From the NCBI GenBank assembly GCA_002286855.1, contig NRSV01000141.1:1657-32021 (forward strand): DNA of 30,365 bases. The letters are read 5' to 3'. The notes under the pieces were generated by a model that saw only the letters and a list, made by a program, of their open reading frames with translations, searched no databases and was not told the origin of the DNA. Positions 1 through 10,127 of this stretch are shown here, piece by piece. A program made the position numbers and the translations under genes. The stretch comes from Bipolaris cookei. Taxonomy: Eukaryota > Ascomycota > Dothideomycetes > Pleosporales > Pleosporaceae. Each line of letters opens with the position of its first letter. The first letter of the stretch is position 1.

Positions 1-453
1 GGGTGGTGCTCGTTGGCGTCCATGAGTAGAATGGTAGCTGTTGGTAGCCGGGTAGTCGCGAGTATTCTTTCAAAGGTTTTTATATTTTCTTGGTTTTTTT
101 TGGTTGTACACGTTGTAGATGTTGAGCTGTAAGCGTCCTTCTTGGATCGTGATAGCAATAGCGTCGGGGTCGACTATCTCCTTTAGCTGGCTAACCTCTG
201 CTGTAAGAGATCTAGATATATAAAATAGAGCTCTTGGGCGGAGGTTTGGGTCTGCTTTTGGAAAGATTTGGTAGAAGCTTTGGTGGGCTATTGACCTTGG
301 GGCTTCGTAGTTATTGCTATCAGAAGGGGCAATCCACGGCTCTTGGATTGCGATAATATCAACCTTAAGCTCAATTGCTAGTTGTAGCGTTGATTCTGTG
401 GCGTGTGGACTTTTATCAAGGTTTACTTGTATTACCTTAAGGTTTTCTACCAT
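1..453 (-). pseudogene. LINE ORF2, N-terminal endonuclease domain (broken)
   Basis: This is the start of the LINE ORF2 polyprotein, an AP-endonuclease-like (EEP) domain that nicks target DNA for target-primed reverse transcription. The ATG is at 453. The motifs VNLDKSP and AIQEPWIAP (the catalytic Glu block) lie in the first 45 residues. The reading frame ends early at 70-72. Past an A-rich stretch near 92-101, a different frame continues to the metal-binding block DANEHHP at the window edge. Compared with copy 2, copy 1 carries one extra base in that run, so the break is a homopolymer frameshift. The reverse transcriptase part would lie outside the window. Confidence 0.8.
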
Positions 454-1275
454 TATTTAATAGATAGAAGAACCTCGCAGTCTCTGCTGTTAGCAAAGTG
501 AGTTTTTTTGCAGTTTTTGCATTTTGGTAGGGTGTGGTTGCAGGCCTTCCCTTTGGTTTTGCAGATACTGCAGTGGTGCTGCGTAGTTAAGTGGTTTTCA
601 GCACAGAACTGGCAGCTAGCTAGGTTTTTACACCTGCTAGAGTTATGTCCAAATCCTTGGCACTTACTGCATTGGGCAGTTAGTGGGATTTGGCGGTATT
701 TCTCTACTGGGAGAGATTGGCCAAGAATTGTAATTCTACTGCCAATTTTCTTTGCTTCTTCTTCGGATTTAAAAGCAATAACAATGGTGCCTGTTGGCTT
801 GCTCTTCCAGCTTCTAGAGATCCAATGGGGGTTGCCAACAATAGCTTGCCCTTTGTTATATGTAGGGATTTCTGTGTGGAGAATCTCTAGCGTTTCTGCA
901 CCTTCGAAGGTAGTGGGTACTTTATGGATTACTAGCTTCGTCCAGGACTCTATTGGCTGTGTTTTTTTGACTTCAAACTGGCTCTCCCAGACGTTGATTT
1001 GCTGAAGTAGAAAGTCTCCTGAATATCCTTCTGTTGTAGTGAGGATGAGATTGTTTTTCTTAGTAGTCCGAATTTCTTTAACTACTGGGCCTTTGATACC
1101 AGCTTTTTGGAAGGCCTGGTTGATTTTGTTTCTAACTAGTAGTGGGCTAGCTAGCTGGCCTTCTGCTAGAGTTAGTAGCATCTGGTAGTAGGCCACTGGT
1201 TTTGTTGTTTTTGTTGGCTTCTTTTTTGGCTGTACTGTCGTCCAGGCTTGGTTTGCGTTATTTGCTGCAATTGCA
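453..1275 (-). pseudogene. LINE ORF1, Gag-like protein with CCHC zinc knuckles (5' truncated)
   Basis: This is the C-terminal part of the LINE nucleic-acid-binding ORF1 protein. About 245 residues are readable. The C-terminal quarter is Cys/His-rich: CSKCQGFGHNSSRC fits C-x2-C-x4-H-x4-C, and two further C-x2-C clusters follow (CQFC, CKNC). There is no ATG at the left of the readable frame. A Lys/Thr-rich stretch (KKPTKTTKP) is readable upstream, back to an in-frame TAA near 1280, so the element is 5' truncated or decayed here. The stop overlaps the ORF2 start by one base, consistent with coupled termination-reinitiation. Confidence 0.75.
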
Positions 1276-1863
1276 GCCCTGGTTTAGATTCGGACAATAA
1301 TAATAATGATAATACTGTGATATCCTGCACGTACAGCGTCAAGATCAAAAAGGGCGAATTCAGGGTATGCAGGTTGGATTCTTCGTATACCATCTTATTG
1401 CCAGCGGGATATCAAAACAGTAATAAGAACAAATAGAATTTCTAATCACATAGACAGATCTCGCTCACTCCAATCTTATCTGCGAAGTCAAGAATACAAC
1501 GCGAACACGATCCTAGCCCCAAACTCCTAATCAACCGCAACCCTTAATACAAAAATGGACGAAAAGAACATGCACATAAATACCCTTTCCCATCCATCCC
1601 AGTCTAATATTACGCCTTCACCCTGACATACCTCATCCAACAATCCTAAAAACCCAATCATGTAACGTGAAAGAACCCATAACCTCGTAACCCCTTATTT
1701 CAAACAACCCACGAGTAAAAACGTACCTTTAAAAAACAAAAAAAACAGACATGAATGTTCATGCAAACGCATCAACTCATCACATAAGCGACCGTCGCTT
1801 CAATTTCCTTCTACTCAACCGTCAGTAAAAAGATCGCATGGAATTCAATAGGATACACGGAAC
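1276..1863. other. Intergenic region, 3' flank of the coiled-coil gene
   Basis: I see no convincing gene. A short (AAT)n-like run lies at about 1297-1316 next to the decayed LINE end. The rest is A/C-rich and probably includes the 3' UTR of the minus-strand gene that ends at 1864. Confidence 0.5.
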
Positions 1864-4634
1864 TTACGTAGCACCCCAACTATACCTACTCTTTGGCCTC
1901 AGTCCTTCAATCTCATCAGCCGTATACGGCCTTACCGACGCCGCGGGGATTTCCAAGATGGTCGCATCGTGCGCGGCGTAGTATCGTTGTTGCTGCGTCA
2001 GACTCATTCGTTTCGGCTTGGGAGGGGCTCGGAAGTTTTCAGGAACAGGTGAGGTAGCGGGTGGGGTCGTCGAAGACCGTTCTATGGGCTTTGGGGGTTT
2101 GATGGAAGCAGAGGTTGAGGGACGTGTTGTGGCGGCGTTCTTGTCTTTTGGGGCGAGTACACGGCGGATGACGGAGTCTGGGGTCTTGTTACCCACCATT
2201 TTTTGCATTACGTCTTTGAAGCTTGCGCTCTTGCTGCGTGTGCCTTTTGTGGCTCGGAGCTCGGGAGGTGGCAGGTCTTGGGACATCAGGTTCCAGCGGG
2301 TGTTGATGCTCCTTACTGAACGCTTGCCTCGGACGTGTCGCACGGGTGTCTGTTGGATGCTTCCCTCACGTTCTTGGACTTCCACGTCTTGGAGTATTGG
2401 GGCAGAGGTGTTTTCCTCCGAGGGCGTTGTTGATGGCGGGCTCATTTCTTGAATCAGAGTTGCGCCGCTAGAACGGGCGGATGTGCGTTCAGTACGCTCC
2501 GTTGAAAGCACGCGTTGACGTGGACGGTGCATCACAAGTCGCTCACGGTCGAGCATAAGTTGGTATTTGGTAGCTTGGAGCTCGGCAATGGACTGCTTCA
2601 GACGCTCGATCTCATCTTGATCCTGTGTGTGGAAGCTAGCGGCGGCATCGAGCTCTCCCTGTATCTCCTTTATATACTGGTCCTTGTCCGCAATGGTTTT
2701 CCTGAAATTTTTCGCCTCTTCTTCCTTGACTTTGAGCGTGCGTCGAAGCTCGACCAATTGATCTTCCATGCGCTGGAAATGTACGTGATGGACCAGGCTT
2801 GGGCGCACAGTCTTCGTATCTTCATTGACAGATTGCTCCGATTTGTACTGCTCTCGGAACGCTTCAGATTCTCGTACAGCAGCAAACATTCGTGTGTTTG
2901 CGTCCGCTAGCCGTTTTTCAAGTGCTGTCACTTCCGCATAAAGCCGGAGGTTTTCTTCTTGTGTGGTATCGAACATAGCTTCAAGCTCATTCTTGTCGTG
3001 ATCGTTCTCGTTGATCGTGGGCAAGCGACCGGGTAAAGGGCTCCCTCGGCTTTCAGATTTTGAGTCTGTTTCTGCAAGCTTGATAGTCACCTCCTCTAGT
3101 TTTTCCTGTGTTTGAACGTGTTTTTCGCGCTCCTCCTTTAGGGCCTTCTTTGTTTTCTTCGCCACATCCCACGCCCTTGATAACTCGGCTTGATGATTGA
3201 CAACATACTCGTTGGGTTTCGCAATGGCAGCTAGTTGTTCTTGGAGTTTGGTGATGATGAGGTCCTTGTCTTCCTCTCCGCCTTGCGGATTTCGACCCTT
3301 TCGAACTCGCAGCAATCGGACCTCGAGCGCATGGTCGCCTTCATCTGCCTCGTCAGAAAGTCCCAGGTCTGCTTGTCGTTCTATTGAGATGATTCGTTCC
3401 TTCATCAGTCTCAACTGGGCGTCCTTTACCTCTATCGTGGCCTTTTGTTGCCGAGCCATCTCTTCTAATCTGGCGTCGCGCTCCTTGATGCACGCGTCTT
3501 TTTGCTCGTTGCCCTTGCGGAGTGCAAAGAGTTCAATGTCTTTCCGGTATACAATGGCTTGATGGTCTCGTCCTAGATTCTGCTTGATGATCTTCAATTC
3601 CTCGCGTAGGTTCGCATACTCGGCAAATGTCCCATTGAGCGTCTCGCGCGCATTAAAAAGTTCCTCCTTCGAAATGCGGAGCTGGGTTTCAGTAGCTTTG
3701 TGGGCCGTCTTTGATTCAGTGAGGGATCGTTGTAATCGCACAATTTCTCTATCTTTGACGTCAAAAGTTATTAAGCTTGTGTCGGATGTGCTTGACCTTT
3801 GCGCTAAGGCAGGTATGAGGTTTCTGGTTCCGGCGATTGCGGCACTTGCGTTGGCAGGTGTTGTGCGGGTCTCGATATCTGGGGTTTCAGAAGGCGATGT
3901 TTGTTGGGGTGAATGATGTGATTCGCCGCCATTGTTAGCGTCGAACAGCGTACAGCCGATCGCGTGCTGAAACAGATCAAACGCAACCATGACAAAAACT
4001 AACACCAGTGAATGGGGGTCTTCAAACTTGCGGTTGGCGCAAAAAAGGACGGCCAGAAATTGCAAAACAGTTGCGAGGGATGTTCGATGTCTACTCGCCC
4101 ACGGACTTGGCGAATCCCCGATGAGTAAGACAGACGTGATAAGCAGAACCGCGATGATCACTGTCCAAAAGGGCAAATCAAAAGCAAAGTCGAGTGCTCC
4201 AAGGAGCCCTTCGGAACGAAGCCCTTCTCCCAATTTAGATGCGTTTGCTTGAAGTGCGTTGCGTGTGGAGGCGATCAATCGGTAGATTATAGCCGTTAAC
4301 GGCTCGTCGACTGCACTAAAGATCAGCGTGCTGTCAACAAAGATACAAGTGATGCACAGAAATAGTAAATTGATTGTATGTACATACCTGGCTTCGATGC
4401 TGGCGGATCAAATACCAACGGATCGTAAGCGATGCAGATGGAGGGTGTGACCGTAAAGTTTGGGCTGAATGTCAACGTCGATGGAGACCTTGAAAGGAAT
4501 GGCTCTGTGGGCAGTAAAGTAGTCCAGCCACCAAACAAAAGAAAGCTAGCAAGCATGACGAGTACCGACCCAGTGGCGATCAGCAGCGGGTAGCACTGTG
4601 TATGGCTCCGGGCCACTTTGCAGACTGTTGTCAT
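1864..4634 (-). CDS. Membrane-anchored coiled-coil protein, 897 aa, two exons
   Basis: I do not recognise a named family. The model is exon 1 4634..4388, intron 4311..4387 (GTATGT...TGCAG, 77 nt), exon 2 4310..1864. Of three possible acceptors, only the one at 4311 keeps the frame open. Hydrophobic segments lie at about residues 17-37, 130-147, 162-173 and 183-201, so the N terminus is probably in a membrane. Residues about 268-683 are Glu/Lys/Arg/Gln-rich with heptad character (long coiled coil). The C-terminal 200 residues are Pro/Ser/Thr-rich and basic, ending in a Tyr-containing tail (SRYSWGAT). A structural or tethering role would be inference. The start at 4634 has A at -3; an additional upstream exon is possible. 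Confidence 0.8.
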
Positions 4635-5043
4635 ACTGGTACAAGCCAGACCCGGTCAGGTGGGCATAAGGGTGGAAAAGAATCGTTTGGATTGGTGAAC
4701 TGGGCGGAGAGCGACCCAGGATCAGGGACGTGTACAATTTTAGATGTTTAGAGTTAAATTCGTGGTATTTGTTATGTATACAACTGGCCAAGATGCCATT
4801 TGATGAAAGAATAGGGAGAGAAGGCCGCCAAATTATGGAGGAATATCTAGCCGAAAGAGAAGAACAGAAACACAAAGAGAACACATAAACTGGAGCATCA
4901 ACAAGTTCATAGAAGATGCGCATAACAAAACAGTTGACCCGCGACACCTGGGAGGGATGGATCCAAACACAATATCGTCACATCAGCAATGAACAATGCG
5001 ACAGGGATCCCCGTAGCAGCATTCAGAGGAGAGTACTTAATAC
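4635..5043. other. Intergenic region between two minus-strand genes
   Basis: The region holds the 5' flank of the coiled-coil gene and the 3' flank of PFF1. An open frame at 4546-4947 reads through it but overlaps exon 1 of the coiled-coil gene in another frame and shows no recognisable domain, so I do not call it a gene. Confidence 0.5.
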
Positions 5044-7962
5044 TCAAAATTCGAACCGCTTAAAACCCTCGACCAAACCGTCGCTAATCTTCGACGGTAT
5101 CGCCCATATAGGGAGGTAATGCTGTACCTCGTCAAAAGCAGGTATGTCACCAGCGTTGGCATCCGACCACAGACACACAACCCTTCCAGAAAGCTTGGAT
5201 TGTTCTTTGGCGTTCCATTTCACGCTTACGTTCCAAGGCTGACCGAATTCACGATGCCAAAGGCGCACCTCCCGGGATCCCGCGGCGCCAACAGGCTTAA
5301 AGCGGGAATCTGAAACCGCGCCAGCAACGGCTAGGTCGGTAATGGGAGAGTTGAACAGAATCCGGCATGCTCGTGTGTTTTGGCCGATGACACGTATTGT
5401 CACTGAGTTGGAGCTGTTGCTCTTGGAAATTGTGTAGTCAATCCATTTGTCGGTTGCGGGCTTATGGTCTGAAAGAGTTGTTCGGGCTGTGGCTGTGGCT
5501 GAGACTACTCTGGCCGGTGGACCCTGCCATTCGCACGTCTTGAGCTCCTTACGTGTCGCAACGTCAGGCGTCATGCAACTGACCTGCGTGCCTTGCGCAC
5601 TGGGTATTTCGCTGACAATGCGCTGCACGTAGCCATCCACACCAGTCAGGGATACGGTATTGGCACCTGTCTCACAGTTGACTCGCTGAACAAAGTAGAC
5701 CTTCAAGCGATGATTCCTGCTGAAGGGAAATGCCACCAGATTGTAAATGACGGTCCCGACACAGATGAAGAATAGAAAGGTCGGGACATGGTAGGTGAAA
5801 CGGTGGATGAAAGGACCGATGGGCGTCAGCAACAGCACGCTGAGCGACGCAATAGCGAGGTAGATGAACAATGCCGAGTTGCCATCTGACGGCGTCTGGT
5901 AGAGAGCCGATGTCAGAAGAAGAGCCACCTGTCCTACTAAGATGATGACGATGGGCGCCAAGAGCAGCAGTTGGATGATCCAGATCCAGCTCGGTAATTT
6001 GCCGCTCCACTCCTGCTCCCCGGGATAAACAGTCCCGGGATCCATTCGCCGTGCATGACCGTCGCTTCCGTTGCTGGTGGAATCTCGTCTGGTTCCGTAT
6101 CTTGCAAATCCGCGGCGATTACCGCGCAACAGAGATGTAGTTTCGGTCGTGTCATCATCTGGTACCGCACGTTCGTCGGATCGTGATGCGCTGGTACTAC
6201 CCGTGACAGGGCGACTGGTGGGTTCTGAATCTGGACGCAAGTGGTTCATTTGATCAATATGACGTGCATACGCGGACTTTGTCGGTGAGAAGAAGAGCTC
6301 TACATACGAGAGCAGGATGGCGATGAATACGGCGGCAAAGTAAAAGAGCATCGGGTAGCCGGCTGCAAGTTGGTAATTGTTGATAAAAACGGTGACAATA
6401 ATGAGGAGGATAAAGGATCCGATGAACAACCATATCAATGCGTACATGCGCTGAAGGGCAGAGGGTCGCATGGCGTCTGCACCACGAGACAAGAACCAGG
6501 CGACTGTGAACCAAGCAGAGAGCATCATACTGTTACTACGGTCAGCGACGGTGCTAGCAGGCGTCCAGCTGACTTACCTCCAGACAACAAACGGGCTGCT
6601 GTAGATGATCATGGCATTAAATCGAACGATGAGATAAGCTAGAGCGACGACGATGGTTGTGGCAGCGATGAAGATGATGGGGAATCGGAAGAAGCCTCGC
6701 CAGCCGTAGAGGTGTACTGGATGGTCATCATCTGGCGAGTAGACATATGCCTTGCGAGCGAACAGGTAATTCTTGTCAAGTCGTGAAAGTCCCACAGTAA
6801 GGCCAATGAGGACAAGAGGCGCAACTACCAACATGGTGACACATAATGCGAACAAAGTGTGTAGCTGGAACACGACAAAGACTTTGCCGAAAAGATCAAA
6901 CCAGACACCGTCGCTGCCAGTGCCTGCATTGACTCTGCCACTGTCGACAGTCTCCGGGCCACTGAACTGGGTACCGGTTACAGACGCCAGTCCGGCAGTC
7001 GAAGCCAAAGCTGCTGATAGCATGTGCCAAATTGAGCTCATGGATGTTTCGCGTGCCGAGTCTTCGATTGTATGGTACCGTGCTCTAGGCTCCAGGAAAG
7101 CAATGTCAAGCCCGCGGAGACCAAGATCGCCATGGAAGACGCGATAGTCGGTCTCACTGCGAACGAGGCCCTTTTTGAAGCCATCGCCACTTACAACTGT
7201 TCCAAAAGGATGTTTCGAGTTTGTATAAAAGCGCGTCACTTCAGTATCTGTGCTTCTAAAGAGGGCAGCTCGGCCACCAGCACCAACACCCTCCAAGTTG
7301 ACAAAAGTATGGGGGACTTGGGATATGGGATTTCTCATGAAAGCTCTCGCGCCATTTAGGTAGTCTTCTTCGCCGTTGTTGAGCAAAAGAAGCAGCGTCC
7401 GTTTGGGCCAATTGCGGGATTCAGTAAAGTATGAGAGGAGCTGGAGTACTGTTACAACACCGATGCCATCGTCAGTCGCCCCGTAGCCGGAGCTCACAGA
7501 GTCATAGTGTGCATTGACAAGAACGCCGCCATTGTCTGGTCTGCGCTCAGTAGAGTTGAAGGGTTCATCGTCCTGGGAGCCGCGGATGGCGACAATCAGA
7601 TTGGTTCCTTCAAAATAAACAGAGGTAGTGCCGGATGAGAAGGTGACATTTGCGGTTGAGTCATTGAGCACTTCAATTTGGCCGAGCTGGGCATCCTTTT
7701 CGGCGATAATGGCCTGGATGCGCGAGAGAAGGTATTTGTGCACGTCATCATTAGCATGGCTATTGTACGGGTGAAAGAAGCGAGTGATGTGCTGGAGGTC
7801 TGCCCAAGCTTGGGTGAGGTTGATACCTGGAGGAGGATGCGAGGGATAGTCCGGGACGGTCAGGTGGGTGGTGAGCAGAGCAGCAAACAGACTGACGTAG
7901 ACGGCGGTAGTGAAGAAGATGACAGGCGCCGGCGTGAAGGAGAAGGGGTTATAACGGGCCAT
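5044..7962 (-). CDS. PFF1: Vacuolar membrane protease PFF1 (M28 family), 956 aa
   Basis: This is a multi-pass vacuolar membrane zinc metalloprotease of family M28. The model is exon 1 7962..6578, intron 6530..6577 (GTAAGT...AACAG, 48 nt), exon 2 6529..5044, and the junction reads FVVWSMML. The start at 7962 gives MARYNPFSFTP, the usual family N terminus; an open frame extends 29 codons upstream but begins without an ATG. TM1 is at about residues 11-33. The M28 zinc and catalytic residues are visible: H152 and D164 (NAHYDS...ATDDG), E198/E199 (NNGEED), E224 (NLEGVGAGG) and H297 (RYHTIEDS). Exon 2 carries a series of hydrophobic helices and a C-terminal luminal-type domain. Length and motif order match the fungal PFF1 family. 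No lesion is seen. Confidence 0.95.
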
Positions 7963-8359
7963 GGCTGCTGGGCTAGTGGGGCCGTGTGCATAGGCTTGTT
8001 GAGTTGCAGACGAGGCAACAGCAACAGAGCAGTCACAGCGATGACGCAAAGTGGAAAGGCTGGGGTGTTGAGGTCTCTATGGTCCCACGATGGGCGGGGT
8101 GCGGGCCTCGTGCATGCATGTGCAGGCGTCGTGGGCCATAGCTCCATAGCTTCTGCCACCACGCGACCGCCAAGAAACTGCCCTTTCCCATTCCCCCACA
8201 CGCTCATCTCGTCTCAACCCCTCTGCCATCGATGGAATAGAGACACGGAGACATCATGGATTTGTCCGAGGATTCATGTAGCACCAACTTGATGTATGCA
8301 TCACGTACGCCCATCGGTGCAGTCTCTATTTACGGGTGGTAGCAGCCCTCGGACTGACC
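7963..8359. promoter_or_regulatory. Divergent promoter region between PFF1 and the 214-aa gene
   Basis: About 400 bp separate the two divergent start codons, so both promoters must lie here. No clear TATA box or shared operator is evident by eye. Open frames that cross the region overlap both genes and look like shadows. Confidence 0.5.
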
Positions 8360-9004
8360 ATGTCGGCAGAGGAAGCAGTCAATATTCGACACCACGACCG
8401 CACGTCACGGAATATGGACACGGACACTGATACGGATAAGGATACAGATATCGAAAAGGATACAAATGTGCTCTGGACTGCCTCCGTGTTGCCGCCCCTC
8501 CCACGACTTGTTCCTACACCGACAGCCTACTCTGGTAGCTGCCTCGCCCTTAGTCCCCAGCTCATCGTGTACCTCCAGACTCTCCTCGCCCCACCGCCAT
8601 ATATCACAGTCTCGATAGGAAGCGGCTTTGGACTGCTTGAAGTATATCTCATGACTGGCCCTGATGCCTTTCATGTCATTGGTATTGAGGTCGCTCCGGG
8701 CCCTAACAAATACCTTCCCTCTTCGCACTACCGCCTCGTCAGTGGCACTCGCTTCCTCGAACCCTTGGCGGAACAAGCTCTGACCTGGCTGTTTGTGTAT
8801 CCAAGACGCATTGGACTGATTCAGGAATACATGGCGGCGTACGGCCAGGGGGCTGTGGAGAGGATAATATGGGCTGGACCCAAGGCCGACTGGGATGATT
8901 ACAAGCCATGCTTTTCCGACTGGACTGTACAAGAGCAAGAGGCCGATGCGGTCGGCGGGCGTGCATGGGAGCTGATTGTTGTTGCAAATAAAAAGCCGGC
9001 CTGA
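8360..9004 (+). CDS. Hypothetical protein with methyltransferase-like glycine motif, 214 aa
   Basis: I do not recognise a named family. The ATG at 8360 (MSAEEAVN) is preferred because the frame further upstream begins at GTG. Residues about 19-36 are a run of Asp-Thr dipeptides encoded by a near-tandem GAYACN repeat. After a Pro-rich stretch, residues 85-92 read SIGSGFGL and are followed by a beta-strand-like segment ending in IGIEV about 20 residues later. This resembles motif I and the acidic strand-2 end of class I SAM-dependent methyltransferases. A later WAGPKADWDDYKP segment and a WELIVVANK end complete a small single-domain protein. The fold is suggested only by the motif; enzymatic activity is unproven. 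It is divergent from PFF1 and has no intron. Confidence 0.7.
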   Translation: MSAEEAVNIRHHDRTSRNMDTDTDTDKDTDIEKDTNVLWTASVLPPLPRLVPTPTAYSGSCLALSPQLIVYLQTLLAPPPYITVSIGSGFGLLEVYLMTGPDAFHVIGIEVAPGPNKYLPSSHYRLVSGTRFLEPLAEQALTWLFVYPRRIGLIQEYMAAYGQGAVERIIWAGPKADWDDYKPCFSDWTVQEQEADAVGGRAWELIVVANKKPA

Positions 9005-9796
9005 TATTAAGTGAAGTAAGACGAGGGTTACCTTGGGAACACACTGGCTTTGCAAACACTCGTAAGTTTTGCATGTTGTGGAAAGAGACAATCTGCAAAT
9101 CTTTTGTCATCGTTCTCTGAGCAAATATACATATACAAAAATCTGGACTGCCCTGCAGGCCAGATATCGCTCGACTGCCGATGCTGAGTTGCGTAGCCGG
9201 CTTGCCCTGGGTTATATACTACACTGTCCAAACCTTAATCAGGTATTGAGATACTAGCCACGTGACTCCGGATCTATGCGGATACCTGTGCACAGGGCTC
9301 AGGAGTACATAAATTCCTTTTCCCTTCGAAAAGAGGGTAGAGATAGCAATGAACCATAGTTACTTGCCACCTCTACTCACCCGCACGCTGTATACACCGT
9401 GCAACTAGCTGTGTTGACTTAGACATCTTGCCAACACCAAGCGCTGGCTAGCCAATAGAGTCCATGCAACACACATCGTCCCTGCGAAGAATCACATGAC
9501 CGTTCCATGTTCAAACAACAAATACGGATGGTATCATTGTCTTCCAACACTCTCTTTGCTACAGACAAAGCTCTTAGATTTAATGCAACTTAATTTTATC
9601 TTGACCCCTTCATCAAATTGTTGCATCCGGACTCGTGGAAAGTGCTCTAATGTGTAAGAAGCTAATAATATAACGTAGTTCACAAGCAAGTCGGTCACTC
9701 AAAATCCGACCAGAATCCGTGATTAACAGAGGTCTAGATCTCGAAAACTATATATTAAGATAAATACAACGTACTACACGGGTTCGCCAAAGCATA
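9005..9796. other. Intergenic region, no gene recognised
   Basis: The region holds the 3' flank of the preceding gene, then AT-rich sequence up to the LINE. I see no tRNA, conserved ORF or obvious repeat. The LINE homology I can follow begins at the ORF2 ATG at 9797; the preceding 60-100 bp may be a diverged ORF1 end. Confidence 0.4.
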
Positions 9797-10045
9797 ATGG
9801 TAGAAAACCTTAAAGTACTACAAGCGAACTTAAACAAAAATCCACTCGCTACAGAAGCAACGCTATAACTAGCAATTGAGCTGAAAGTTGATATTATTGC
9901 GATCCAAGAGCCGTGGATCGCCCCTTCTAGCAGCAATAACTACGAAGCCCCAAGGTCAATAGCCCACCAAAGCTTCTACCAAATCTTCCCAAAAGCAGAT
10001 CCAAACCTCCGCCCAAGAGCTCTATTTTACACATCTAGAGCTCTA
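9797..10045 (+). pseudogene. LINE ORF2 endonuclease, first segment
   Basis: The segment starts at ATG 9797 with MVENLKVLQANLNKNP, the counterpart of the ORF2 start in copy 1. A TAA stop at 9866-9868 interrupts it where copy 1 has CAA. It is cut at 10045 by the Fot1 insertion and continues at 11871 (LTAEVSQLEEIADPDAIAI). Confidence 0.8.
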
Positions 10046-10095
10046 ACGTGTTCCACCAGTAAGCTGGCCAAACCACTAAGCTGGCCACCCCACCT
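10046..10095 (+). repeat. Left terminal inverted repeat of the Fot1 element
   Basis: About 50 bp pair with 11821-11870. The repeat contains a duplicated subterminal box with core AAGCTGGCCA, spaced about 19 bp apart. Mismatches to the other arm lie in the second half. Confidence 0.9.
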
Positions 10096-10127
10096 AAACT
10101 GACCCGACTCTCTCCACAACCACCACA

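Larger units (their letters stand above)
1..1275 (-). mobile_element. Tad-like non-LTR retrotransposon (LINE) fragment, copy 1
   Basis: This LINE lies on the minus strand and is cut by the left window edge. It holds the end of ORF1 (Gag-like, zinc knuckles) followed directly by the start of ORF2 (endonuclease). The two ORFs overlap in the sequence TAATG at 451-455, where the last A of the ORF1 stop is the first base of the ORF2 start. The right boundary near 1275 is approximate: it is where the ORF1 frame meets a stop. The segment 1-453 is homologous to the LINE fragments at 9797-10045, 11871-11933 and 12698-12850 on the other strand, which confirms that it is a repeat. Confidence 0.85.

Noticed and set aside
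4546..4947. 133-residue open frame on the minus strand
   Set aside because: It overlaps exon 1 of the coiled-coil gene in another frame and has no motif. The exon 1 frame splices cleanly into the long downstream exon.
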